Of a stretch of DNA of 64,000 nucleotides, positions 8,915 to 17,948 are shown piece after piece. The stretch is taken from assembly GCF_024756235.1 (NCBI RefSeq), contig NZ_JANUGY010000007.1, positions 372,001 through 436,000 of the forward strand, read 5' to 3'. The notes below the pieces were generated by a model. The model saw only the letters and a program-made list of their open reading frames with translations, was not told the origin of the DNA and ran no database searches. The translations under genes and the position numbers were made by a program. This DNA is from Massilia kyonggiensis (GTDB lineage Bacteria; Pseudomonadota; Gammaproteobacteria; Burkholderiales; Burkholderiaceae_D). Position 1 is the first letter of the stretch; each line of letters starts with the position of its first letter.

Positions 8915-9982
8915 TTACAGCTTCATCGCCGATACGTAGCCGGTCAGTTCGAGGTAGCCCCGTCCCGCAGGGCGGCCGTCGCGCTGCACGGTCGCGGCGC
9001 CTTCCCAGTACACGGCGCCGGTTGACCGGCGCGAATCCAGTTCCTGGTCCGGCTGCAGCGGCTCGATGCGCCATTGCGTCGTTCCCGTGGTGAGGAGCGT
9101 CGCCACCGGGTAGGCGGCGTTCGTGCGGGGCGAGGTCCAGGTCCGCTGCGGCGCGAAGCGGACCTGGTCCGGACCGTATTGCGTCACCTTGCCGGCACCG
9201 TCGCGCCAGGTCGCGTGGGCCCACAGTGTACTACCATCCTTCGCGCGGATGCGGAAGGCCATCAGGGCGCCGCCATCGTCGAGGTTCACGCCGGTCCAGT
9301 CCCAGCCCGCGGCATTCGTATCCAGCACCTGGCTGGACCATTCGTGGTCGAGCCACGCGGAGCCCGTCACGGCCTGCTTGCGGCCAGCGCGCACGACGTC
9401 GCCGTCGACCTGCAGGTGCGGCTCGCTGTAGTAATAGCTGGCGTGGCCCGCCTGCGGTCCTTTTTGCGAAAAGCCGGCCACGCCCTGCAGCAGCACCGGC
9501 TGCGTGGGCGTGAGCCGCAACGTGAACGACAGTTCGCCGGAGCGCACGACGACGCGGTAGCGGCCGTCCGGCTCGCGGCGCATGCTCCAGTCGTCGAGTT
9601 TCACGTCCGTGGTGCCCGTGTTTGCATGGGCGAGGCCGAAGCCGGCGCGGGCGCTGCGCTGGTCGTGGACCAGGTGGCCGACGGCCGGATCGGACAGCGC
9701 CGCGTGGCCGATGATCAGCTGTTTCGGCGCGAACGCGCTCGGGTTGGCGGGATCCGTCTCCGTGCGGCTGCGGAAGAACGTGACCTGGAAGCCGAGCGGC
9801 TTGCCGTCCGGCGTTTTCAGCCAGCCGGTCGCGTACCACCATTCCGTGCGGTAGTCGGGGTGGGCACCGTAGTCGGCCGGGAAGGTCAGCGTGCGTCCCG
9901 GCGTGACCGGTGCGAATACGGGCGGCGCTGCGTGGACGTACGCCGCGGCGAGCCACAGCAGCAGGATGCGCAGGATGCTCAT
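8915..9982 (-). CDS. AttH/CrtC-like lipocalin-type secreted protein
   Basis: A 355-residue protein with an N-terminal signal peptide (MSILRILLLWLAAAYVHAAPP) and the two-domain lipocalin-like fold of the AttH/carotenoid 1,2-hydratase family. Seen: YRTEWWYATGWL near the start and GSAWLDHEWSSQ in the middle, both family hallmarks. Its ATG shares one base with the TGA of the upstream FtsX-type permease (TGATG), so translation is coupled. AttH-type proteins commonly accompany FtsX permeases in att-like export clusters. A hydratase role is unlikely without carotenoid genes nearby. The ligand is unknown. Confidence 0.82.
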   Translation of the reverse strand: MSILRILLLWLAAAYVHAAPPVFAPVTPGRTLTFPADYGAHPDYRTEWWYATGWLKTPDGKPLGFQVTFFRSRTETDPANPSAFAPKQLIIGHAALSDPAVGHLVHDQRSARAGFGLAHANTGTTDVKLDDWSMRREPDGRYRVVVRSGELSFTLRLTPTQPVLLQGVAGFSQKGPQAGHASYYYSEPHLQVDGDVVRAGRKQAVTGSAWLDHEWSSQVLDTNAAGWDWTGVNLDDGGALMAFRIRAKDGSTLWAHATWRDGAGKVTQYGPDQVRFAPQRTWTSPRTNAAYPVATLLTTGTTQWRIEPLQPDQELDSRRSTGAVYWEGAATVQRDGRPAGRGYLELTGYVSAMKL

Positions 9983-12531
9983 CACCAGTCCTCCCGCACG
10001 GCCCGCACCGGTCCGCCGGACAGCGCGTAGCGGCCCGACACGAGCGCCGTCGCGACGGACGCCGCCACCAGCACGGCCGCGACGCTGCCCAGCAGGGGCC
10101 ACGGCAGGTGCAGCTGCATCGTCCAGTGGAACGACTGCGGATTCACCACGTACACGAGGATCAGGCTGATGACGAGGCCGAGCACGAAGCCAGTGATCAC
10201 GCCGAGCGCCGTGAGCGCGCCGCCTTCGACGGCGAGGATGCCCAGCACCTGCCTGCGTGTGACGCCCACGTGGCGCAGCATGCCGAACTCCTTCGCGCGC
10301 GCGAGCGTCTGCGCGGAGAACGTGGCAGCCACGCCGGACAGGCCGATGGCGATGGCGATCGCTTCCAGCAGGTAGGTCACGGCGAAGCTGCGGTCGAAGA
10401 TCCTCAGGCTCATGGCGCGGATGTCGCCCGGCCGGGCCATCTGCAGCGCGGCGCCGAACGGCAGGCGGCGCAATGCGGCTTCCACGTGCGCGACGTCGGC
10501 GCCGGGTGCGGCCCACAGCGCCGCATCCGTCACCGTCGTGTCGCCCGTCAGCGCGCGATAGTCGTCCAGGAGCACGACGGCGGAACCGGTCTGGTTCGCA
10601 TAGTCGCGCCAGACGCCGGCGATGAAGAACGGCTGCGGGCGGCCGCCCAGCGGCAGGTTCATCGTCTGGCCGACGCGCAGGCGGTACAGGTCCGTCATCG
10701 CTTCCGACACCCACACGGGACGGGCGCCGGCGGGAACCGGGGCGGAATCGCCGACGAGCGCCAGCATCCGCCCCGGATCGTCCGCATCGATGTCGCGCGC
10801 GACGAGCACGATGTTCGGGCGGGCCGGGTCCAGCGACAGCGGCCGCGTACGCAGGAATGCGGCGCGCGCGACACCGGGCACGCCGGCCAGCGCCGCCTGC
10901 TCCGGCGCGCCGAAGCCGCCCGTGTTGCCGCCGCCGCTGCTGCGCACGTACAAATCGGCCGGCAGGATATGCAGGATCCAGTCGTCGACGGAGACACGGA
11001 AGCTGGCGACCATGATCCCCATCGCGACCATCAGGCTGAAGCTCGCGAGCACGCCGCCCAATGCGATGGAGGCCTGGCCCGGCGCGTTGGCGAGGCGCGC
11101 CAGCGTGAGTGCCAGCACCGGTGAGTGGTCTTCGCGCCGGCGCAGCACGCGATCCAGCAGCCGGAACGCGGATGCGGCCAGCCGCGGCATCAGGCCGATG
11201 CCGCCGACCAGGAGTAACGCGACGGCGCAATAGCCGAACAGGGGCAGCCCGAACACGGGCGGCGCGAACGCGCAGGCAGCGGCCAGCAGCAGGCAGGCCA
11301 GCGCGGGCCAGATCCGGTTCAGGCGCTCCAGCGCCGTCTCGTCGTTGCCCGACTTGAGCGCGATGGCGGGACGGGCGCGTGCCGCTTCCAGTGCGGGCGC
11401 GGCGCAGCCGAGCAGCGCGACGCCGAGGCCCAGGCCGAAGTAGACGAGAGCGGCGCCTGGCGCGAACTGCACGCGCGGCTTCACGCCGGGGAAGTAGCCG
11501 GCACCGAGGTCGCCGCCGAACAGGGACAACGCCGCGGCCGCGAGACCGTAGCCCGCCGCGATGCCGAGCAGGGCGCCGAGCACGCCGAGGGTTGCGCCTT
11601 CCAGCAGCACCTGGCGCAGCAGCGCGCGCCGCTCCAGGCCGAGCACGCGCAGCAATGCGAACTGGCCCCGCCGGCGCAGCACGGACAGCGCCTGTGTGGA
11701 AAACACGAGGAATGCGCCGGTGAACAGCGCGACGAGCGCCAGCACCGTCAGGTTCACGCGGTACGCCCGGCTGAGGTTATTGCTACGGCTTTCCTGGTTG
11801 GCGTCGCCGGGACGGCCCACCGTGAAGCGGCCGGGATAATCGCGCTCCAGCTTCGCCGCCAGCGCACGTTCGAACGCGGCGCGGTCGACGCCGTCGCGCA
11901 GTTTCAGGTCGATGCGCGACAGTTTGCCGGTAAGATCGAAGCGCCACTGGAGTGCGCCGATATCCATCACGCCGAGACGCTGGCCGCTGCGCGCGCGCAG
12001 GATCGGGCCCGCAACGCGCAGGCGCAGGTCCCGCGTGCCGGCGCGGACGGCGAGGGTGTCGCCCCGCGCCTTGCCCAGCCACGCCTGCGCGGCCGGCGAC
12101 AGGAACACGGCATCGTCGGCGAGGACGTCGTACGGGTGCGCGGCATCGGGCACGCCGATCAGGTCGGGCGCGATATAGCCGGCGCGGAACGCGTCGAGGC
12201 CCACGATCTTCAGCGAACCTTCGCCGTCCGCCCGCGCGGCGTCGACTTCCAGCACGGGCGAGGCGAGGGCGACGCCTTCGTGCGTGGCCAGGTGCGGATA
12301 AATGCCTTCGTCGAACAGGGCTTCGCGCCCCGTCACCTGCACGTCGGCCTGGCCGGACAGGCTTTGCACGGCGGCGTTGAATTCGTTGAACGCCGCCGCG
12401 TTGATCAGGTGGATGGCGAAGCCCATCGCGACGCCGACGGCGATGGCGACGACGGCGAGCACCGCGCGCATCGGGTGCGCACGCCACTCGCCGAACAGCA
12501 GCCAGCGCTGGAGCTGGCTTACGCCGGACAT
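9982..12531 (-). CDS. FtsX-type ABC transporter permease (two-repeat, AttF/AttG-like)
   Basis: An 849-residue permease with an N-terminal anchor (RAVLAVVAIAVGVAMGFAIHL), a MacB-like periplasmic domain, and two FtsX cores: one mid-protein (LTVLALVALFTGAFLVFSTQALSVLRRR) and one at the C-terminus (EAIAIAIGLSGVAATFSAQTLARAKEFGMLRHVG). Such permeases need a separate LolD/MacB-type ATPase, and none is encoded nearby. The frame stays open well upstream, but that part is out-of-frame DUF4124 sequence; the ATG at 12531 begins right at the expected N-terminus and overlaps the DUF4124 stop by 13 bases. It is probably co-transcribed with the AttH-like gene. Confidence 0.88.
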   Translation of the reverse strand: MSGVSQLQRWLLFGEWRAHPMRAVLAVVAIAVGVAMGFAIHLINAAAFNEFNAAVQSLSGQADVQVTGREALFDEGIYPHLATHEGVALASPVLEVDAARADGEGSLKIVGLDAFRAGYIAPDLIGVPDAAHPYDVLADDAVFLSPAAQAWLGKARGDTLAVRAGTRDLRLRVAGPILRARSGQRLGVMDIGALQWRFDLTGKLSRIDLKLRDGVDRAAFERALAAKLERDYPGRFTVGRPGDANQESRSNNLSRAYRVNLTVLALVALFTGAFLVFSTQALSVLRRRGQFALLRVLGLERRALLRQVLLEGATLGVLGALLGIAAGYGLAAAALSLFGGDLGAGYFPGVKPRVQFAPGAALVYFGLGLGVALLGCAAPALEAARARPAIALKSGNDETALERLNRIWPALACLLLAAACAFAPPVFGLPLFGYCAVALLLVGGIGLMPRLAASAFRLLDRVLRRREDHSPVLALTLARLANAPGQASIALGGVLASFSLMVAMGIMVASFRVSVDDWILHILPADLYVRSSGGGNTGGFGAPEQAALAGVPGVARAAFLRTRPLSLDPARPNIVLVARDIDADDPGRMLALVGDSAPVPAGARPVWVSEAMTDLYRLRVGQTMNLPLGGRPQPFFIAGVWRDYANQTGSAVVLLDDYRALTGDTTVTDAALWAAPGADVAHVEAALRRLPFGAALQMARPGDIRAMSLRIFDRSFAVTYLLEAIAIAIGLSGVAATFSAQTLARAKEFGMLRHVGVTRRQVLGILAVEGGALTALGVITGFVLGLVISLILVYVVNPQSFHWTMQLHLPWPLLGSVAAVLVAASVATALVSGRYALSGGPVRAVREDW

Positions 12532-12953
12532 TCCACCGCCAGCGCTTCCGTCGCCCGTTTCGCCCGGCGCTGCGCGGCCACCTTCGCGCGGCCCGACAGG
12601 CGGGCGGCATCTTCCTCGGCCCAGCGCTTGCGCAGGTTCAGGCGCGCGCACTGCTTGCGATGCGTGGCGGCGATGCGGGCCTGGCGGGCGTCGGCCTTCT
12701 CGCTGCGTTCGTGTTCCTTTTCCCGTGCGATGCGCAGCTTTTCCAGCTCGAGGAGCGTGCGCGCGTCGCGTGTCGTCACCGATTCCGCGCCTTCCGGGCG
12801 GATGCCCACAGGCGGCGGGAGCTCGACCGATTTGCCCTGGGCGCAGGGGCGGTCCGAGTAACTCGTCTTGCCGCCTTGCGTGCACTTGTAGACGGGATCG
12901 GCAAGGGCGCTGGTCAACAGGCACGCCGCGAGCAGGGGCAGAAAGCGCATCAT
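12519..12953 (-). CDS. DUF4124 secreted protein
   Basis: A 144-residue exported protein. The signal peptide MMRFLPLLAACLLTSALA is followed by the DUF4124 core DPVYKCTQGGKTSYSDRPCAQG, with its two conserved cysteines, and then by a long basic helical region rich in Arg, Ala and Glu (residues ~65-135). An AGGAG lies 6 and 9 bases before the two adjacent ATGs, so the first or second Met may be used. Its last 13 bases overlap the permease gene. Function unknown; this domain often marks periplasmic envelope proteins. Confidence 0.8.
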   Translation of the reverse strand: MMRFLPLLAACLLTSALADPVYKCTQGGKTSYSDRPCAQGKSVELPPPVGIRPEGAESVTTRDARTLLELEKLRIAREKEHERSEKADARQARIAATHRKQCARLNLRKRWAEEDAARLSGRAKVAAQRRAKRATEALAVECPA

Positions 12954-12966
12954 GAAGGTCTCCTGT

Positions 12967-14376
12967 TCAGAGGATTTTACCGGGGTTCATGATGCCCAGC
13001 GGGTCCAGCGCGGCCTTGACGGCACGCATCAGCTGCAGCTCGACCGGGGATTTGTAGCGGGGAAGTTCGTCGCGCTTGAGGGCGCCGATGCCGTGTTCGG
13101 CCGAGATCGAGCCGCCGTGCGCCGCCACGCTGTCGTGCACGATGCGGTTGATGGGGCCTTGCTCGGCGAGGAAATCGTCGTGGCGGATGCCTTCCGGCGG
13201 CGCCACGTTGTAGTGCAGGTTGCCGTCGCCCAGGTGGCCGAAGCAGACGACCTGCACGCCCGGGTAATCCGCGTCGAGCTGGGCGTCCGTCGTCTCGATG
13301 AAGTCCGCGATGCGCGAGATCGGCACGGAGATGTCGTGCTTGATGTTCTTGCCGGCGGCTGCTTGCGCGAGCGGGATGTGCTCGCGGATGGCCCACAGCG
13401 CGCGCGACTGGGCGATCGACGTCGCGACGACGGCGTCCTGCGCGAGCCCGTCTTCCAGCGCCCGTTCGATCGCGCGTTCCAGCAGCGCCACGCCGTGCGC
13501 CTCGGATTCGTGGCTCGACAGTTCCAGCAGCGCGTACTGCGGATAGCGTTCCGGGAACGGCTTCGGCAGGTCGGGGAAATGGCTCGCGACGAGGCGCAGG
13601 CTCACGTCGCTCATCAATTCATAGCCCGTCAGCGTGGGGCCGCACTCTCCTTCGACGAGCTTCAGCAGCGCCAGGGCGTCGCGCGGCGTGGCCAGCGCGA
13701 CGAGTGCCGTGATCGCCGCTTTCGGCTGCGGGAACAGTTTCAGCACGGCCGCCGTGATGACGCCGAGTGTGCCTTCCGCGCCCACGTACAGGTCGCGCAG
13801 GTCGTAGCCCGTGTTGTCCTTGCGCAGGCCCCGCAGCGCATCCCACACCTCGCCCTGCGCCGTGACGACTTCCAGGCCCAGGCACAATTCCCGTGTGTTC
13901 CCGTAGCGCAGGACGCCCGTGCCGCCCGCATTGGTCGACAGGTTCCCGCCGATGGTGCAGCTGCCCTCGGCCGCCAGCGACAGGGGGAACAGCATGCCGT
14001 GGCCTGCGGCCGCGTGCTGGATGTCCTGCAGGATGCAGCCGGCTTCCACGGTCATCGTGCGGTTGAACGTGTCGATGCCGCGGATGCGGTTCAGGCGCCG
14101 CAGCGAGAGTACGATGGCATCGCCCGCCGCATCCGGCACGCTGCCCAGCACGAGGCCCGTGCGGCCGCCCTGCGGGACGATCGGGACGCGCAGTTCCGCG
14201 CACAGGCGCACGACGGCGGCCGTTTCCGCCGTGCTGGCGGGACGGACGACGGCGCGGGCGCGTCCCGTGAAGCGGCCGCGCCAGTCGGTGAGATACGGGG
14301 CGGTGTCGTGCTCGTCGACGAGGACGTTGGCCGCACCGACGATCGCACTGCAGCGTTCGATCAGGCCATCAGTCAT
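12967..14376 (-). CDS. FAD-linked oxidase, GlcD / D-2-hydroxyacid dehydrogenase type
   Basis: A 469-residue VAO-fold flavoprotein that oxidises a D-2-hydroxy acid (candidates glycolate, D-lactate, D-2-hydroxyglutarate). The FAD domain shows IVPQGGRTGLVLGSVP, AGCILQDIQHAAAGHGMLFPLSL and SCTIGGNLSTNAGGTGVLRYGN; the C-terminal domain has the metal-site motif FGHLGDGNLHYNV and SAEHGIGALKRDEL. It overlaps the DUF2069 gene by 8 bases, so it lies downstream of wrbA-DUF2069. The lack of GlcE/GlcF partners nearby favours a stand-alone D-2-hydroxyglutarate or D-lactate dehydrogenase (inference). Confidence 0.88.
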   Translation of the reverse strand: MTDGLIERCSAIVGAANVLVDEHDTAPYLTDWRGRFTGRARAVVRPASTAETAAVVRLCAELRVPIVPQGGRTGLVLGSVPDAAGDAIVLSLRRLNRIRGIDTFNRTMTVEAGCILQDIQHAAAGHGMLFPLSLAAEGSCTIGGNLSTNAGGTGVLRYGNTRELCLGLEVVTAQGEVWDALRGLRKDNTGYDLRDLYVGAEGTLGVITAAVLKLFPQPKAAITALVALATPRDALALLKLVEGECGPTLTGYELMSDVSLRLVASHFPDLPKPFPERYPQYALLELSSHESEAHGVALLERAIERALEDGLAQDAVVATSIAQSRALWAIREHIPLAQAAAGKNIKHDISVPISRIADFIETTDAQLDADYPGVQVVCFGHLGDGNLHYNVAPPEGIRHDDFLAEQGPINRIVHDSVAAHGGSISAEHGIGALKRDELPRYKSPVELQLMRAVKAALDPLGIMNPGKIL

Positions 14377-14767
14377 GCGGCACTTTGACCTTGTCGAGCA
14401 ATTCCTTGGCCAGCTTCTGCGCCTGCTTCTTGTACGGGCGCAGGTACAGCAGGGCGAACAGGAAGTACGAGACGACGAGCAGCGCTTCGCCCAGCGCCAT
14501 CATGCGCGAGATTTCCGTCTTGTCGCTCCAGGCGCGCACGACGCCTTCGACGAAGTAGATCAGGATGACCATCGACGACCATTGCAGCGTGTACAGGTCG
14601 CGCTTGAGTACACCCCGAAGGGGCAACAGCAGCGGCAGGGCCTTCAGCGCCAGCAGCGAGCCGCCCGGGTGGAGCGGCGCGACGACGATCTCCCAGACCA
14701 GCAGCCAGGCGAACAGGATGACGAGACTCGTCACCGCGCCCGTATGAAACACTCTTTGCGTTTGCAT
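14369..14767 (-). CDS. DUF2069 inner-membrane protein
   Basis: A 132-residue protein with about four hydrophobic helices (TSLVILFAWLLVWEIVVAP; SLLALKALPLLLPL; SMVILIYFVEGVVRAW; LLVVSYFLFALLYLRPYKK) and a basic cytosolic tail, matching DUF2069. It begins one base after the wrbA stop and overlaps the next gene by 8 bases. DUF2069 genes often neighbour wrbA and YihY genes in beta- and gammaproteobacteria, as here. Function unknown. Confidence 0.85.
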   Translation of the reverse strand: MQTQRVFHTGAVTSLVILFAWLLVWEIVVAPLHPGGSLLALKALPLLLPLRGVLKRDLYTLQWSSMVILIYFVEGVVRAWSDKTEISRMMALGEALLVVSYFLFALLYLRPYKKQAQKLAKELLDKVKVPHD

Positions 14768-14768
14768 C

Positions 14769-15380
14769 TTATTGCGTCCCCTGCAGTTGTCGGGCCGCCA
14801 TCGCGAGGCGCCGGCCGAGCGCGATCGCGAGCCGCTTCTCGTCTTCGGTCACCGGCCGGTTGCCGTCCACGCCCGACCAGTGGGTCGCGCCGTAGGGACT
14901 GCCGCCGCTCGCGGTGGTCATCAATTCCGGCTCGGTGTAGGGCAGGCCCATCACCAGCATGCCGTGGTGCAGCAGCGGAATCATCATCGACAGCAGCGTC
15001 GATTCCTGGCCGCCGTGCAGGCTGCCCGTCGACGTAAACACCGCGGCGGGCTTGCCGGCCAGCGTGCCGGACAGCCATTGCGCAGAAGTGCCGTCGAGAA
15101 AATATTTCATGGGCGCCGCCATATTGCCGAACCGCGTGGGCGAACCCAGCGCCAGTCCGGCACATTCCGCCAGGTCCTCGAGCTCGACGTAGGGCGCGCC
15201 GGTACGCGGGATGTCGGGTTCCGTCGCTTCGGTCACCGTCGATACCGGGGGAACCGTCCGCAACCGGGCTTCCAGGCCCGGCACGCTGTCGATGCCCTGG
15301 CCGATCAGTTCGGCCAGCCGGCGCGTCTTTCCATGACGCGAGTAATACAACACGAGGATAATCTGATTGGTTGGGTTCAT
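14769..15380 (-). CDS. wrbA: NAD(P)H:quinone oxidoreductase, WrbA family
   Basis: A 203-residue flavodoxin-like FMN enzyme reducing quinones by two electrons, protecting against oxidative stress. Seen: the phosphate-binding loop YYSRHGKTRRLAELI, GLALGSPTRFGNMAAPMKYFLDG, FTSTGSLHGGQESTLLSM and SGGSPYGATHWSG, all WrbA hallmarks. No Shine-Dalgarno precedes the ATG, and a TATAAT lies only seven bases upstream, suggesting a leaderless message. The gene is divergent from the YihY gene and heads wrbA-DUF2069-GlcD-like. Confidence 0.93.
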   Translation of the reverse strand: MNPTNQIILVLYYSRHGKTRRLAELIGQGIDSVPGLEARLRTVPPVSTVTEATEPDIPRTGAPYVELEDLAECAGLALGSPTRFGNMAAPMKYFLDGTSAQWLSGTLAGKPAAVFTSTGSLHGGQESTLLSMMIPLLHHGMLVMGLPYTEPELMTTASGGSPYGATHWSGVDGNRPVTEDEKRLAIALGRRLAMAARQLQGTQ

Positions 15381-15387
15381 CGTTGGT

Positions 15388-15393
15388 ATTATA
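15388..15393 (-). promoter_or_regulatory. candidate -10 box of wrbA
   Basis: Perfect TATAAT on the minus strand ending seven bases before the wrbA ATG. A transcript from it would start at or next to the ATG. No good -35 lies at 16-18 bases, which lowers confidence. Confidence 0.35.
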
Positions 15394-15436
15394 GGGCGCT
15401 TTACAAGATGACACGCTCGCCATCGGCGCTTTTTCG

Positions 15437-16801
15437 ATGCTCTCCAAAACCGTCACCAATCTTTCCCGCAGCACGACCGAGATGATCAATACGGGCGTCG
15501 ACCGGGTGCGCGGATTGACGTGGAACGAGGCGCGCGACCTCGTGCGCTTCGCGCGCCGCCGTCTCACCGAGGAAAAGCTGCCGCAGGTGGCGGGCAGCCT
15601 CACGTTTACGACCACCCTCGCCATCGTCCCGCTGCTGACGATCGTGCTCGCCATCTTCACCACGTTCCCGATGTTCGGCAAGCTGCGCACCGCGCTGGAC
15701 AATTATTTCGTCCAGATGCTGATGCCCAAGGCGATCGCGAACACGATCACGTCGAACCTGACGCAGTTCGCGAGCAAGGCGACGGGGCTGTCGGCCGTCG
15801 GCGGTATCGCCCTCGTGCTCACCACCGTCGCGATGATCGGCACGATCGAGCGGGCGTTCAACCAGATCTGGAAGGTGCGGCGCCCGCGCCCCGTCGTGCA
15901 GCGGGTGCTCGTGTACTGGGCGCTCGTCACGCTGGGGCCGCTCGCGTTCGGTTTGTCGCTCACGCTCACGTCCCAACTGTTTTCCGCGACCAACGGCCTG
16001 ATGAGCCTCGTGCCGTTCCTGGGCGCCGTGTTCTACACCGTCGTGTCGGTCGCGCTGACGACGGGCGCCTACGTTCTGCTGTACATGACGGTGCCGAACC
16101 GCGACGTCGACTGGCGCGACGCCGTCTGGGGCGGCCTCGTCGCCGCCATCGCGTTCGAGGTGGCGAAACGCGTGTTCGCCATCTTCATCCGCCAGTTCCC
16201 GACCTACGCCATCATCTATGGGGCGCTGGCCGCGCTGCCCCTGTTCCTCGTCTGGATGTACCTGTCATGGATGATCACGCTGGTCGGCGCGCTGCTGACG
16301 GCCGCGCTGCCCATCGTCAAGTACGAGCGCTGGTGGTACGAACCCGTGCCGGGCGGCGCCTTCGTCGATGCGATGGCCGTGCTGAAGGTGCTGCATGGCG
16401 GCGCGCGCCTGACGGGAACGGCGATGGTGTCGAGCGCGCAGATCCGCGCATGCACACGGATCGGCTACGACGAGATGACGGACCTGCTGGAGCAGATGGT
16501 GGCGGCAGGTTGGGTCGGCCGCGTGCATGTCGAGGAGCAGGTGTCCCTGCGTTGGGGTAAAGGTACGCGGGCCGGGACCGATTGCTGGGTCCTGCTCGTC
16601 GATCCGCGCCTGGTGAAACTGGCGGACGTCTACCGGCTGTTCGTCTTCGGCGGCGTCACGAGCGAGGCCGGGCCGCCCGCGGACGGCGCGCAGTCGCCGC
16701 TGGCGCTGGACACGGCCGCGCTCGCGCGCCAGGTCGAAGCGTCCGTCGAGCGGGGGCTGGACGAGACGCTGGCAGCACATTTTGAACGCGTCACCAACTG
16801 A
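15437..16801 (+). CDS. YihY/BrkB-family inner-membrane protein
   Basis: A 454-residue member of the YihY/virulence-factor-BrkB family. Residues ~45-300 hold six or so membrane helices with family motifs LPQVAGSLTFTTTLAIVPLLT, FNQIWKVRRPRP and YGALAALPLFLVWMYLSWMI. The C-terminal ~130 residues are soluble and resemble a winged helix (SSAQIRACTRIGYDEMTDLLEQM). The role of the family is not settled. It is divergent from wrbA and its end overlaps the convergent Mpo1-like gene by 11 bases. Confidence 0.9.
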   Translation: MLSKTVTNLSRSTTEMINTGVDRVRGLTWNEARDLVRFARRRLTEEKLPQVAGSLTFTTTLAIVPLLTIVLAIFTTFPMFGKLRTALDNYFVQMLMPKAIANTITSNLTQFASKATGLSAVGGIALVLTTVAMIGTIERAFNQIWKVRRPRPVVQRVLVYWALVTLGPLAFGLSLTLTSQLFSATNGLMSLVPFLGAVFYTVVSVALTTGAYVLLYMTVPNRDVDWRDAVWGGLVAAIAFEVAKRVFAIFIRQFPTYAIIYGALAALPLFLVWMYLSWMITLVGALLTAALPIVKYERWWYEPVPGGAFVDAMAVLKVLHGGARLTGTAMVSSAQIRACTRIGYDEMTDLLEQMVAAGWVGRVHVEEQVSLRWGKGTRAGTDCWVLLVDPRLVKLADVYRLFVFGGVTSEAGPPADGAQSPLALDTAALARQVEASVERGLDETLAAHFERVTN

Positions 16802-17099
16802 GCTTGCCGGTCAGCATCTCCCAATACATCACCCAGTCCGCACGGAACGCATACCACGGGTGGCCGAACGTGGCCGGGCGGTTCTTTTCGAAGAAGAAGT
16901 GCCCGATCCAGGCACCGCCGTAGCCGGTCACGACGGCGACGACGAGCCACCACGGGTTCAGGCTGTCGATGTATTGCGCGATGCCCGCGATGGCCGACGA
17001 CGTGCCGAGGAAATGCGCGCGCCGGCACATCCGGTTCTCGTGCTGGGACAGGTACCACGGATAGAACTGCGCGAAGCTGTCGTAGCGGACGGCGGCCAT
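16791..17099 (-). CDS. Mpo1-like (DUF962) protein
   Basis: A 102-residue protein of the DUF962/Mpo1 family; yeast Mpo1 is an Fe(II) dioxygenase in 2-hydroxy fatty acid alpha-oxidation. Seen: HFLGTSSAIAGIAQYIDSL, a hydrophobic helix WWLVVAVVTGYGGAWIGHFFFEKNRPATFGHPWYA carrying the conserved histidines, and a short Trp-rich tail. An upstream in-frame extension exists, but the ATG at 17099 follows AAGGAG at proper spacing. A family match does not prove the yeast reaction. Confidence 0.82.
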   Translation of the reverse strand: MAAVRYDSFAQFYPWYLSQHENRMCRRAHFLGTSSAIAGIAQYIDSLNPWWLVVAVVTGYGGAWIGHFFFEKNRPATFGHPWYAFRADWVMYWEMLTGKLSW

Positions 17100-17143
17100 G
17101 CTGGTCTCCTTTTGCCTTTCTTGTCCTTCCTGTCCAGTGTAGA

Positions 17144-17947
17144 TCAATCCAGCCCGCGCACGAAGTCCGCGAGCGCCGCGCCGACCTCATCCGGCCGTTC
17201 CGTCATCAGCGCATGCCCGCAATCGACCGCGACGACGCGCGCGTGCGGAATCGCGGCCACGAGTCCCTGCGCCGAGCGGGGCGGCGTCATGACGTCGCGC
17301 CGGCCCTGCACGAAGAGGGTCGGGCAAGCGATGGCCTGCGCCGCCGCACCGCCGTTCGCATACGTATCGCACGCCACGAAGTCCGTGTGGAACAGCCGGT
17401 CCGGGTTCACCTGCGACAGGCGCTGCATCAGCCGGCGCGACGCGCCCGCCAGCCAGACGCCTTGCGGCTGGCCGGGCGCGGCCGGCGCGATGGCCGCGTG
17501 CGACCACAGGTTGACCATGTCGATGGCGGCCGCCTCGTTCGTGCGCGCGGTCTCCAGCAGGGCGTCGGATACCTTCATCGGCCAAGTGCTGCCCACGAGC
17601 GCGAGCGCACGCACTCTCCCGGAGGCGCGCGCCGTAGCTTCGAGGGCGATCAGCGACCCCATGCTGTGGCCGGCCAGTACGGCGCGGTCGATGCCGGCCG
17701 TGTCGAGCAGGTCGAGCAGCCAGGCGGCCATGTCCTCCACGGTGGCCAGCGCGGGGCCGACGCTGCGGCCGTGGCCGGGCAGGTCGACGGCGAGCACATG
17801 GTGGCCCTCGCGCGCGAGGGCGCGGGCCTGCGCCGTCCATACGGAATGGTCGTTCTGGGCGCCGTGGATGAACACGATGGCGTCGCGCCCGGGCGTGCTG
17901 CCGGCGGTGTAGGCGTAGGCGGTCTTGCCGTTCACGTCGAGCAGCAT
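17144..17947 (-). CDS. alpha/beta-hydrolase
   Basis: A 267-residue alpha/beta-hydrolase. The oxyanion region FIHGAQNDHSVW, DLPGHGRS, nucleophile elbow GHSMGSLIA, an acid in QGRRDVMTPP and the late catalytic His in VDCGHALMTERPDEV form a complete triad. The substrate is unknown; the family covers esterases, lactonases and C-C hydrolases. It begins 1 base after the stop of the sulfhydrylase-like gene, so the two form a tight operon. Confidence 0.87.
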   Translation of the reverse strand: MLLDVNGKTAYAYTAGSTPGRDAIVFIHGAQNDHSVWTAQARALAREGHHVLAVDLPGHGRSVGPALATVEDMAAWLLDLLDTAGIDRAVLAGHSMGSLIALEATARASGRVRALALVGSTWPMKVSDALLETARTNEAAAIDMVNLWSHAAIAPAAPGQPQGVWLAGASRRLMQRLSQVNPDRLFHTDFVACDTYANGGAAAQAIACPTLFVQGRRDVMTPPRSAQGLVAAIPHARVVAVDCGHALMTERPDEVGAALADFVRGLD

Positions 17948-17948
17948 G

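Noticed and set aside
8915..11230. A 771-codon frame joining part of the permease region to the AttH-like protein
   Set aside because: The N-terminal ~415 codons are out of frame with the permease and composition-biased; the AttH-like gene has its own ATG at 9982 with a signal peptide.
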